From: AC-32 sp046726435
GTDB lineage: Bacteria; Actinomycetota; Thermoleophilia; Gaiellales; Gaiellaceae
DNA: 38,617 nt
Direction of reading: 5' to 3'
Assembly (NCBI GenBank): GCA_046726435.1
Contig: JBKPAM010000139.1
Location: 1 to 38,617, forward strand
Part shown: piece by piece, positions 1 to 5,476 of the stretch
How the letters are laid out: the number at the start of each line of letters is the position of its first letter
Position numbering within the stretch: the stretch's first letter is position 1
Made by a program: the position numbers and the translations under genes
The notes under the pieces: generated by a model
The model's input: only the letters and a program-made list of their open reading frames with translations
Databases searched by the model: none
What the model was told of the DNA's origin: nothing

Positions 1-369
1 GGAACAGTTAGCGTGGTTGAAACGGGAACGACCGTCTTCCCGACGCGCTTCTTGGATCAGGAGGGCATGGGCACCGCCACGTATCTCGGCAGGTACACGG
101 AGCACGTCACGTTGGTGATCAACCTTCCGACCCTGTCGTCCACTGGGGCCGCAACATTCACGGCGGCAAACGGCGATGACTTGCTCGCAACGGTCGCTGG
201 GCAGGCGACGCGGACGAGTCCCACCACCCTTTCGATTGTCGAGGTTTTCACCATCACTGGTGGAACGGGACGCTTCGCGGACGCCACCGGCACGTTTACG
301 CTCAAAAGCACCTTGGATCAGACGACTGGCGTTAGTACCGGCACGTTCAGCGGAGCCATCGACCACTAG
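1..369 (+). CDS. Beta-rich secreted-type hypothetical protein, 5' end cut by the window
   Basis: The frame is open from base 1, and a possible internal GTG start lies at 13, so the true N-terminus is probably outside the window. The visible ~118-123 residues are rich in Thr, Gly, Ala and Val with alternating hydrophobic residues. Repeated motifs such as GTATYLGRYT and ITGGTGRFADATG suggest a small all-beta barrel of a type common in exported actinobacterial and Chloroflexi proteins; this resemblance is from memory, not from a search. No cysteines, membrane segments or catalytic motifs are visible. GC content is clearly lower than in the housekeeping half of the window, consistent with accessory DNA. 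The function is unknown. Confidence 0.6.
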   Translation, partial: GTVSVVETGTTVFPTRFLDQEGMGTATYLGRYTEHVTLVINLPTLSSTGAATFTAANGDDLLATVAGQATRTSPTTLSIVEVFTITGGTGRFADATGTFTLKSTLDQTTGVSTGTFSGAIDH

Positions 370-505
370 ATGCCGTAAGGCACGTTTCGGACTTCAAGCC
401 GTGCTGTGGGTGGAAGGCCCGCAGACGCGACGAGAAGCGCGGAATTTCACATCAAGCCTCTAGCTCTCGCACCCGATCCCGTCGCGATCTCCGTCGAAGT
501 GGTGA

Positions 506-769
506 GGGTCCGGGTCGGGCACGTTCCAGAGGACTCGGAAGTTCCGGTACGGAATCTCGGTCAGCGACGCCGACGGCTCCCATCCGAGACGTCTGACCAA
601 GCGTGCTGGCGACGGCGATCCTGCCTGGTCGCCGAGCGGCTCTCAGATCGTCTTCACCCGAGCCGGCCCAGGAAACCGGCGCGATCTCTGGATCATGCGA
701 GGGGATGGAAGCCACCAGTTTCGCCTGATCGCAAACGGCTACGGAGCGAGTTGGCAGCCACTGCGCTAG
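506..769 (+). pseudogene. Remnant of a TolB/WD40-like beta-propeller protein (C-terminal fragment)
   Basis: An 88-codon frame runs from just after an in-frame TGA (503-505) to a TAG at 767-769 with no convincing start. Its translation carries classic PD40/TolB-propeller blade motifs: SDADGSHPRRLT, then DPAWSPSGSQIVFTR, DLWIMRGDGS and a terminal GASWQPLR. Family members normally have six or more such blades and an export signal; only about two remain. The fragment therefore looks like the decayed 3' end of a propeller gene. The bases on either side (370-505 and 770-811) hold nothing I can assign. Confidence 0.55.
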
Positions 770-811
770 TTGTCATCCCGGGAACAGAGTGCCGCGCGAA
801 AGAAGCCCGTA

Positions 812-1147
812 TCAGGGCGTCCTTAGCGCTCGCCGCTGCTCGAGCTTGCGTTGCCGCCGACACTCCTCGCTGCAGACGAGCGCGTCGGGCCGTCCGCTGA
901 AGGGCTGGCCGCAGACGACGCAGGGCCGGGTTGGCAACGGATGCTCGGACCGGTACTCGGCGCGACGCTTGGCGTTGTAGCTCTCGAGGTAGTCGCGGTT
1001 GCGCACTCGCCACTCCCGCGTCGCTTCGACATGACAGCGCCGGCACCAGCTGTCCAGGCCACCGCGGAGCTCGGGTCTCGGCCCAAATGCATCGACCTCA
1101 AGCCATTGTCGGCATGAGGAACACCATTTGCCGGGATGAGTTCTCAA
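812..1147 (-). CDS. Small protein with two four-cysteine zinc fingers
   Basis: This 111-residue protein starts at TTG 1147 (no better start is visible). It has two treble-clef-like zinc sites: C9-x2-C12 with C35-x2-C38, and C76-x2-C79 with C92-x3-C96. Between them lies a basic, helical linker rich in Arg, Glu and Tyr. Proteins of this layout are frequent in actinobacterial phages and mobile elements, often near HNH nucleases, but no HNH catalytic motif is visible here. A role in nucleic-acid binding is inferred. It lies 95 bp beyond the JAMM operon on the same strand and could be its distal gene or an independent unit. Start confidence is low. Confidence 0.6.
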   Translation of the reverse strand: MRTHPGKWCSSCRQWLEVDAFGPRPELRGGLDSWCRRCHVEATREWRVRNRDYLESYNAKRRAEYRSEHPLPTRPCVVCGQPFSGRPDALVCSEECRRQRKLEQRRALRTP

Positions 1148-1242
1148 ATCACGGGTCCTGGTTTTCGCGTGCGTTTAACTCGCGGATGGCTGTGCGAGGG
1201 TCCTTCCGCGCGCTTTTCCGTCACGAACCCACCCCTCCGCCT

Positions 1243-1515
1243 TCAGCGCGACGGCTTGTTCTGCTGCTGCTGACCGCCGAGCGAGGGGTTGCCACCGCTG
1301 GTCGGCCGGCTCGGGGCTTCCTGCGGCAGCGGGCCTGGTGAGGGGCCACCGTCGGGCAGGTTCGGATTGGTCGAGACGTTCGACTCACCTTGGATGGAGT
1401 AGTCATCGACCAGCACGACAGGCGCCGTCTCGGCGATCGTGTCCGGTCTGCCGTGGAAGGGCTTGGGCTTGGCCGCTGCCTTTGGTGGTCGGCTGCCCTT
1501 GGTCACTTTGCTCAT
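1243..1515 (-). CDS. Disordered Pro/Gln/Ser-rich small protein, last gene of the JAMM operon
   Basis: The product is 90 residues. The N-terminus is Lys/Pro rich, a short potentially ordered stretch (TAETAPVVLVDDYSIQGES with its flanks) follows at about residues 25-48, and the rest is low-complexity Pro, Gly, Ser and Gln ending in QQQQNKPSR. It has no cysteines, membrane segment or signal peptide. Its ATG overlaps the stop of the preceding 55-residue gene (ATGA), so translation is probably coupled. I do not recognise the family. With the neighbouring protease, a flexible tail is compatible with a substrate, but that is speculation. Confidence 0.55.
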   Translation of the reverse strand: MSKVTKGSRPPKAAAKPKPFHGRPDTIAETAPVVLVDDYSIQGESNVSTNPNLPDGGPSPGPLPQEAPSRPTSGGNPSLGGQQQQNKPSR

Positions 1516-1679
1516 GGTTGCCTCACTCCTGGTCTTCCTGTTGGCGGGTTGGCGGGCAGCCTCTTCGGGCTACCGGGCGGTAGCGAGCCGCTCGTCCCGG
1601 GCTGCTTGGGGCTGGTCGGCTGCGTCGCTGCCGGGGGCTTGGCGAACGGACCGACCTTGATGTTTTTGGAGGGTGCCAT
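1512..1679 (-). CDS. 55-residue Pro/Lys-rich protein in the JAMM operon
   Basis: A 55-codon frame begins at ATG 1679, sharing one base with the upstream TGA (TGATG), and ends in a TGA that overlaps the next ATG (ATGA). The product starts MAPSKNIKVGPFAKPP and is almost entirely Pro, Lys, Ser, Thr and Gly, so it is expected to be disordered and basic. No motif is recognisable. Overlap at both ends is the main reason to call it a gene: chance frames seldom fit a coupled operon so exactly. Its low-complexity sequence resembles its 90-residue downstream neighbour, suggesting related or successive linker-type proteins. Confidence 0.5.
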   Translation of the reverse strand: MAPSKNIKVGPFAKPPAATQPTSPKQPGTSGSLPPGSPKRLPANPPTGRPGVRQP

Positions 1680-1897
1680 CAGACGCGCATCCCCACACCG
1701 GCGTCCTCGTACATCCGCTGGCGCAGCCGGTGCATCTCGTCGTCAGGCGTGCCGTCGGGCACGAAGTACTGGCAGTGCTTCTTGACCATCGCGTGATCGC
1801 CGCGCAGCCGCGCGCCACGCGCGACCGGGGTCGGCGGAACTGTGCCACCGTCGACGAAGCTCTCGAAGCAGACGAAAAGCTGGTCGCTCTTTGCCAT
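1679..1897 (-). CDS. 72-residue small protein in the JAMM operon
   Basis: It starts at ATG 1897, two bases after the JAMM gene stop (TGAGATG), and ends in a TGA sharing one base with the next ATG. The sequence looks folded: a beta-like start (KSDQLFVCFESFV), a GARLRGDHAMVKKHCQYFVP segment, then an acidic/basic helix near the end. The middle segment resembles small phage-associated proteins in which a gene product passes from a 'go above this position' loop to a short helix, but I cannot name a family. Two cysteines (positions 10 and 42) are present. Function unknown. It is a candidate partner or substrate of the adjacent metalloprotease. Confidence 0.6.
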   Translation of the reverse strand: MAKSDQLFVCFESFVDGGTVPPTPVARGARLRGDHAMVKKHCQYFVPDGTPDDEMHRLRQRMYEDAGVGMRV

Positions 1898-1898
1898 C

Positions 1899-2567
1899 TC
1901 AGTCCTCCTTTGGAAGTCGCAGGCTTGCTCGTTCGGTGCCGCTCTTCGTGGTCACGTAGGCGGCCCAGCGTGCAGGCGCCAGCCCCGCGGGATCGTCGGC
2001 GACGATCACCCCGACCCAGGCGGGCGCGAAGCTCCGCTCGCGGCAGCGCGCCCACTCGGTCTTGTCGGCCTCGGAGGGCTCGGTGGCGTTGCGCGCTGGG
2101 TGCGAATGCCAGTCGCCACGCAAGAGCCCAGGCAAGCCCTGCTCCGCGCAGTACTGAGCCCAGCCCCGAGCGCGCTCGAGGTCGAGCCAAAAGGAACTCG
2201 TGCGGAGCTCGTGCTCGCTGTCTGGCGGCGGGCCAAGCGCGTCGACTACGCGAAACCCGTCCTCGGTCTTGACCGTCAAGAGCGGGCCGCCTACCTCGAG
2301 CCCGTCTCCGCGGACAGCCTTCTTGATCTGAGCCGCGGCGAAGTGATCGACCTCGACGCTCAGTCGTCGCGTACGCGCCTGCCGCGGACGTGCGCTCGGT
2401 ACCGCACTCGCTCCGACCGCAGCCCTGGTGCCAGCCGGCCTCGAGCGCTGCCGCTGCACCTGGCGGAACCGCGTCAGCGCTGCCGCGAGCCGTTCCTCAG
2501 CACGGGATGCGGACGCGCCCACGCCGCCCTCGCTCGAGAAAAAGTCGGTAACGGACACGTAGCTCAT
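1899..2567 (-). CDS. JAMM/JAB (MPN+) domain metalloprotease-like protein
   Basis: The product is 222 residues. Residues 1-68 are a charged, Arg/Ala-rich region of low order. From about 70 a JAB/MPN fold is recognisable. Glu91 lies in GLEVGGPLL, the expected catalytic glutamate followed by Gly-Gly. His154 and His156 form the HSHP motif, and S165-x2-D168 completes the zinc site (the spacing after HSHP is one residue longer than usual). JAMM proteins are zinc isopeptidases that remove ubiquitin-like proteins, process sulfur carriers, or act in phage tail assembly. No E1 (ThiF), E2 or obvious ubiquitin-like gene is adjacent, so the substrate is unknown. The ATG overlaps the upstream stop (ATGA), coupling it to the regulator. 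Confidence 0.8.
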   Translation of the reverse strand: MSYVSVTDFFSSEGGVGASASRAEERLAAALTRFRQVQRQRSRPAGTRAAVGASAVPSARPRQARTRRLSVEVDHFAAAQIKKAVRGDGLEVGGPLLTVKTEDGFRVVDALGPPPDSEHELRTSSFWLDLERARGWAQYCAEQGLPGLLRGDWHSHPARNATEPSEADKTEWARCRERSFAPAWVGVIVADDPAGLAPARWAAYVTTKSGTERASLRLPKED

Positions 2568-2809
2568 GCGGCCTCGCCGCCGGGGGTCCCCGGACGCGAG
2601 GTGACGGTGGCGCCACCATCGGCGTCGCGTCCGGGGTCGGACGGGGTGGAAGGAGGCGGTGCCTCTCCTCGGGCTCCGACATGAGCCCGAACAGCCGACC
2701 GAACCTCAGCGCTGACGCTGCGATCATTCTCACGCGCGAGGTCCCGCAGGCCGTCGACCAGCGGCGAGGGGATCAATGCGGAGAGCTTCGTCGGCTGTTT
2801 CGGATTCAT
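2564..2809 (-). CDS. Ribbon-helix-helix (Arc-type) DNA-binding protein, first gene of the JAMM operon
   Basis: I chose ATG 2809 (81 residues) over an upstream in-frame start at 2854, because the family begins just before the beta strand: KQPTKLSALIPSPLVDGLRDLAR, then the second helix ENDRSVSAEVRSAVRAHV. The order strand, helix, turn, helix fits RHH_1 repressors of mobile elements and toxin-antitoxin operons. The C-terminal 30 residues are Pro/Gly/Asp-rich and probably disordered. A 17-bp element (2820-2836) lies 10 bases before the start and recurs in front of the excisionase-like gene at 3148, so this protein is a good candidate to bind both and control the divergent operons. It overlaps the JAMM gene by 4 bp. 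Confidence 0.7.
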   Translation of the reverse strand: MNPKQPTKLSALIPSPLVDGLRDLARENDRSVSAEVRSAVRAHVGARGEAPPPSTPSDPGRDADGGATVTSRPGTPGGEAA

Positions 2810-2819
2810 TCGGAACCAC

Positions 2820-2836
2820 TCTGTTGTTTCGGCTAC
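2820..2836 (-). promoter_or_regulatory. 17-bp element upstream of the RHH/JAMM operon (copy 1, candidate operator)
   Basis: Read on the minus strand this is GTAGCCGAAACAACAGA, ending 10 bases before the RHH start codon. The identical 17 bases occur on the plus strand at 3129-3145, ending two bases before the start of the gene at 3148. Each copy is therefore oriented the same way relative to the gene it precedes, as expected for a shared operator. Confidence 0.5.
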
Positions 2837-2859
2837 GACGCGCCAGGAACGCATCGGGG

Positions 2860-2865
2860 TACGAT
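2860..2865 (+). promoter_or_regulatory. Leaderless -10 box (TACGAT) for the zinc-ribbon gene
   Basis: TACGAT ends six bases before GTG 2872, and no Shine-Dalgarno sequence is present. This matches the TANNNT arrangement of leaderless actinobacterial genes. No clear -35 box is seen. Confidence 0.45.
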
Positions 2866-2871
2866 TCAGGC

Positions 2872-3063
2872 GTGGCGAGCCGGCAGAAGGTCACTCCCAA
2901 CTTGGCCGTCGATTGCGGGAGTTGCGGCTGGCGGCACTACCCCAGGCCCGAGATCCCTGCTCCGGGCGGGACGATTACGCGGGTCACCTGGGCCGTCGCG
3001 CCCAGGTGCGTGCGCTGCGGTGCGCTGCTCGCGAGGCGGCAAATGAACCACCCCTCGCCCTAG
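2872..3063 (+). CDS. Small zinc-ribbon protein
   Basis: The product is 63 residues from GTG 2872, chosen because a -10 box lies just upstream and the cysteine pairs follow at once. Two knuckles, C15-x2-C18 and C46-x2-C49, are separated by about 27 residues, the spacing of a single zinc ribbon. The rest is basic. Tiny zinc ribbons like this are common in actinophages and integrative elements, usually without known function; nucleic-acid or protein contact is likely. It stands between the divergent JAMM operon and the small-gene cassette, with the two copies of the 17-bp element on either side. Confidence 0.6.
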   Translation: MASRQKVTPNLAVDCGSCGWRHYPRPEIPAPGGTITRVTWAVAPRCVRCGALLARRQMNHPSP

Positions 3064-3111
3064 AAGCTCGCAAATAGCGGAAACTTTATTCGGCGGATGT
3101 CGGCGCTACAG

Positions 3112-3147
3112 GGTCTGTTGGTGAATCGGTAGCCGAAACAACAGACC
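3112..3147 (+). promoter_or_regulatory. Perfect 9-bp inverted repeat plus second copy of the 17-bp element (candidate operator)
   Basis: GGTCTGTTG (3112-3120) and CAACAGACC (3139-3147) are perfect inverted repeats separated by 18 bases. The right arm ends directly before the GTG start at 3148 and contains the 17-bp element shared with 2820-2836. A regulator bound here would block the start region. An RNA hairpin that hides the start codon is the alternative. Confidence 0.5.
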
Positions 3148-3345
3148 GTGGCTGAGAAGACGAAAGAGCGCCCGGTTCTCCTGACCCAGCAGCAAGCTCG
3201 TGAGATTCTTGGCCTCTCGCGCGAAACGATGCGGCGGGTAATCGCCGCCGGCGCGCTCGAGCAGGTCTGGATCACCGGCCTCGGTAGACCCCGCTATCGG
3301 CGAGACGACGTCGAGACGTTGGTTCAGGAGAACCGAGCCCCATGA
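3148..3345 (+). CDS. Excisionase-like helix-turn-helix protein (HTH_17 type)
   Basis: The product is 65 residues. After a short charged N-terminus, LLTQQQAREILGLSRETMRRVIAAG forms the helix-turn-helix. A wing (GLGRPRYRRDDVETLV) and a recognition tail follow, exactly the layout of the excisionase/MerR-like HTH_17 family. With a serine recombinase 0.6 kb away on the opposite strand, a role as recombination directionality factor or as transcription regulator is plausible. GTG 3148 is the first start after the inverted repeat. Its stop overlaps the next ATG (CATGAATGAG context, 4-bp overlap), so it heads a coupled cassette of five small genes. Confidence 0.7.
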   Translation: MAEKTKERPVLLTQQQAREILGLSRETMRRVIAAGALEQVWITGLGRPRYRRDDVETLVQENRAP

Positions 3346-3539
3346 ATGAGGAAAGCCGCCCGGCAAGGCGGCTCTCCGACAACGTCACCGGCAAGCCTAA
3401 CAGCCGGTGCGGCGGACGTGGGCGGGAGCACGAACTCGACCGCATGGTCATCGCCGCTGTCTGGCGGTCCAAGCGGGCGCGAGAGGGACGCGGCTACTGG
3501 TTCGAGCTCCCGCCCAGCCTGCGGAGGGCGAAGACGTGA
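3342..3539 (+). CDS. Hypothetical basic small protein, cassette gene 2
   Basis: The product is 65 residues, starting at an ATG that overlaps the previous stop by 4 bp. It is very basic (Arg about one in five) with one short hydrophobic helix-like stretch (LDRMVIAAVWRSKRAREG) and a terminal ELPPSLRRAKT. I recognise no family. It ends in a TGA overlapping the next GTG (GTGA), so it sits in an unbroken chain of coupled genes, which is the main support for its being real. A nucleic-acid-binding role is possible from charge alone. Confidence 0.5.
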   Translation: MNEESRPARRLSDNVTGKPNSRCGGRGREHELDRMVIAAVWRSKRAREGRGYWFELPPSLRRAKT

Positions 3540-3676
3540 GGAAGCGACCGGCGCTGTTCTGCGGTTACGTCCTCGAGAACGGCGTCCGTCGACGGGCTCG
3601 AAGAGAAGAACTCGCGCTTGCCTGGCGCTTGTGGTGCCGGCATGGCGACGTGCGCCTGGGGCGGGTGAAGGCGTGA
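3536..3676 (+). CDS. Hypothetical 46-residue basic protein, cassette gene 3
   Basis: A 46-codon frame runs from GTG 3536 (GTGA overlap with the previous gene) to a TGA that overlaps the next GTG. The product begins VRKRPALFCGYVLENG and continues with an Arg-rich helix (RRRARREELALAWRLW). It has two cysteines and no recognisable domain. Coupling at both ends favours a real gene, but its small size leaves doubt. Confidence 0.42.
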   Translation: MRKRPALFCGYVLENGVRRRARREELALAWRLWCRHGDVRLGRVKA

Positions 3677-3828
3677 GCGGCTGGAAGGACATGCCGCCGG
3701 ATCAGCCCCGAACCTGCAAAGGCTGCGGTGAGCGGGTGAGGCTGACGAAGGAGGCGATCACTTTCAAGACCTCGCCGCCGCCCGAGACCTGGCATTGCCG
3801 CTGCCGTCTGAAAAGGCGGAAGCGATGA
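3673..3828 (+). CDS. Hypothetical 51-residue zinc-binding-like protein, cassette gene 4
   Basis: It starts at GTG 3673, overlapping the previous stop, and ends in a TGA overlapping ATG 3825. C15-x2-C18 in TCKGCGER and a second group H41-C42-x-C44 (WHCRCR) make a probable single zinc site; the C-terminus is a run of basic residues. This resembles the many short metal-binding proteins of actinobacterial mobile elements. Function is unknown. Confidence 0.5.
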   Translation: MSGWKDMPPDQPRTCKGCGERVRLTKEAITFKTSPPPETWHCRCRLKRRKR

Positions 3829-4010
3829 CGGCCGCGGCCCGCCGCGAGCTCGAGCAGGCGTTCCTGCGCGTTCTCCGCGCCCGCGAGCCTGATTACGTCT
3901 GGACGGTGCTACGAACGCCAGACGAGGGAGAGACGTTCCTCTACCGGAACCCCCTTACCGGCACCGGGGGCGGCAGTGACGACGACGTGCTCGAGGACGG
4001 AGCCGAGTAA
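3825..4010 (+). CDS. Hypothetical acidic-tailed small protein, cassette gene 5
   Basis: The product is 61 residues from ATG 3825, coupled (ATGA) to the preceding gene. The first half is helical and charged (RRELEQAFLRVLRARE). The middle has a beta-like DYVWTVLRTPDEGETFLYRN, and the end is Gly- and Asp-rich (GSDDDVLEDGAE). The last 102 bp overlap the 3' end of the serine recombinase gene on the other strand. Convergent overlap of this size is unusual, so either the C-terminal part is fortuitous or the element is tightly packed. No family recognised. Confidence 0.45.
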   Translation: MTAAARRELEQAFLRVLRAREPDYVWTVLRTPDEGETFLYRNPLTGTGGGSDDDVLEDGAE

Positions 4011-5300
4011 TTGCCGGCGCTCCCGAACATCGAGATCGGGCCAGATCGCGGCCAGATCGCGGACGCCCTCGAGCGGGGAGGATGCGCTCGCCTCTGCCAG
4101 TGCCTGCCGTGCGGCGTCGACGGCCTGTTGGCGCTTCGTCAGCCCCTCGGCGAAGGCGTCGCGGCCGATCACCGAGATCAGGTTCGCGTCCCGATAGGCG
4201 ACGAGCTCCGATTCAGCGGCCTCGAGCGCGGCCAGCGCCTGCTCGCCGCTCCCGTCCGCAGCCTTGCCCTTCGCGGCCAGTGGCTCTGTGGACAGCGCAG
4301 CCAGGAGCTCGCCCTCGACGTAGGCATCGGCACGGCGGACGCTGATCGAGGCCGGAGCCTCGCAGACGCCGTTCCCGTTCCGCTTCTTGCACTTGTAGTT
4401 CCAGTAGCCGCGAGCGCCGTTCGAGGTCCGGGTCAGGCCGTTGCCGCAGCCGTCGCAGCGGAGCAGTCCCGCCAGCAGCGCGCCGCCGTCCGAGCCGCGA
4501 CTGTGGCGCCCGTCGACCTGGGCGCGGGTGGCAGCCTCGAACTCGGCGCGCGTGACGAGCGGGGGATGGGCGTCCGTGTTGACCGCACCGCCGCCGCGAG
4601 CCTCGCCGAGGTAGGTGCGGCAGGCGATCATCGACGTGAGCGTCGAGCGCGGCCAGCCGCCGCCGTTCTCACGGGGAAGTCTTTCATCGAGGAAGGCGCA
4701 GAGCTCGTTCCAGGAGGCGCCCGCGCCACGTCGCTGGAAGACTTCGCGGACGATCGGCGCCGCCACCGGGTCTGGTTCGAGGCGCCCCTTCTGCGGCCCG
4801 TCCTCGGCCTTCAGGTAGCCGACCGGCGGAACCTTGCAGACGTGGACGCCGCGCGTGACGGCGTGCGAGCCTGCCGTTGTCCAGTTCTCGCGGATGCGGC
4901 CGAGCTCGAACTCAGCCAGCGCCATCAGGACGTTGCGCATCAGGCGCCCGGCGTTCGTGGACGTGTCCATGTTCAGATCGGCAGCGACGAGGACGCCGCC
5001 GGCAGCCTCGAGGCGCTCGATCGCGCGAGCGGCATCGGCCACGGAACGGGCGAAGCGGTCCAGTCGCGCAACGCAGATCCCGTCCGCGCTGCCCGCGTCG
5101 ACGGCCTCGAGCGCCGCCTGGAAGCCGGGACGCTCCCAGCGCGAGCCGGGTTGGTCGAGATCCTGCTCCCAGTCGCTGATCGTATGTCCCTGCGCCGCCG
5201 CCATCGCCTGAATCCGCTTGCGCTGGTCCTCGACGGTGATGAACGACGGCCCTTCGCGCCCTGCGACGCGGCTAACCCTGATGTACCCGATCAGTCTCAT
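3909..5300 (-). CDS. Large serine recombinase (site-specific integrase/resolvase family)
   Basis: The product is 463 residues. The N-terminal resolvase domain (about 1-145) contains RLIGYIRVSRV with nucleophile Ser10, the DGICVARLDRFARS motif, and a final GRLMRNVLMALAEFE helix. The recombinase domain follows (GYLKAEDG, VREVFQRRGAG, WPRSTLTSMIACRTYLGEA). A zinc ribbon comes next (LLRCDGCGNG ... YKCKKRNGNGVCEAP), then a coiled-coil region and the terminal ERLSLVWRS. Length and order match large serine integrases that move phages and integrative elements without host factors. Its start codon faces a broken response regulator gene 30 bp away, the expected position of the attachment site. The -10 box at 5308-5313 suggests a leaderless mRNA. 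Confidence 0.93.
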   Translation of the reverse strand: MRLIGYIRVSRVAGREGPSFITVEDQRKRIQAMAAAQGHTISDWEQDLDQPGSRWERPGFQAALEAVDAGSADGICVARLDRFARSVADAARAIERLEAAGGVLVAADLNMDTSTNAGRLMRNVLMALAEFELGRIRENWTTAGSHAVTRGVHVCKVPPVGYLKAEDGPQKGRLEPDPVAAPIVREVFQRRGAGASWNELCAFLDERLPRENGGGWPRSTLTSMIACRTYLGEARGGGAVNTDAHPPLVTRAEFEAATRAQVDGRHSRGSDGGALLAGLLRCDGCGNGLTRTSNGARGYWNYKCKKRNGNGVCEAPASISVRRADAYVEGELLAALSTEPLAAKGKAADGSGEQALAALEAAESELVAYRDANLISVIGRDAFAEGLTKRQQAVDAARQALAEASASSPLEGVRDLAAIWPDLDVRERRQLLGSVLEHVVVTAAPGAGKGVPVEERLSLVWRS

Positions 5301-5307
5301 AGCGAGG

Positions 5308-5313
5308 ATGGTA
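5308..5313 (-). promoter_or_regulatory. Leaderless -10 box (TACCAT) of the recombinase
   Basis: On the minus strand TACCAT ends seven bases before ATG 5300. It lies within the element-chromosome junction, so integration state could alter this promoter. Confidence 0.45.
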
Positions 5314-5335
5314 CTACAGACGTCTGCCAGGCCGC
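5314..5335. other. Probable attachment-site junction (attL/attR) of the integrated element
   Basis: To the left is the start of a serine recombinase. From about 5330 to the right the sequence reads in frame as the end of a response regulator whose front part is absent. The crossover should lie where the regulator reading frame begins. The exact 2-bp core cannot be fixed without the other end of the element or an empty site. Confidence 0.45.
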
Positions 5336-5473
5336 ACCCGCACGCTCGACTCGCATGCCTCGCGCCTGCGCCGCAAGCTCGCTCTCGCCGGCGCCGAGGA
5401 CTGCGTCCTCAACGTCTGGGGTGTCGGCTACCGCCTGCTCGCCGACCAGGAGGAGGTGCGCCGCTCGGCCTAA
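5330..5473 (+). pseudogene. C-terminal 47 codons of an OmpR/PhoB-type response regulator, 5' part missing
   Basis: The translated fragment begins GRTRTLDSHASRLRRKL and continues CVLNVWGVGYRLL, the recognition helix and wing of the Trans_Reg_C winged-helix domain, ending at TAA 5471-5473. The receiver domain and the first half of the DNA-binding domain are not upstream; the recombinase gene is there instead. Integration into the 3' part of this gene explains the arrangement. The missing 5' part should be at the far end of the element, left of the window. No start codon or ribosome site precedes the fragment. Confidence 0.75.
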
Positions 5474-5476
5474 GGC

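Noticed and set aside
1899..2567. Full bacterial ubiquitin-like conjugation operon (E1, E2, Ub-like, JAB)
   Set aside because: Only the JAMM component is present. No ThiF-type nucleotide-binding motif or E2 cysteine motif occurs in the neighbouring genes.
2564..2854. Longer start (2854) for the ribbon-helix-helix gene
   Set aside because: The 15 extra residues would put the shared 17-bp element inside the coding region and precede the natural start of the RHH fold.
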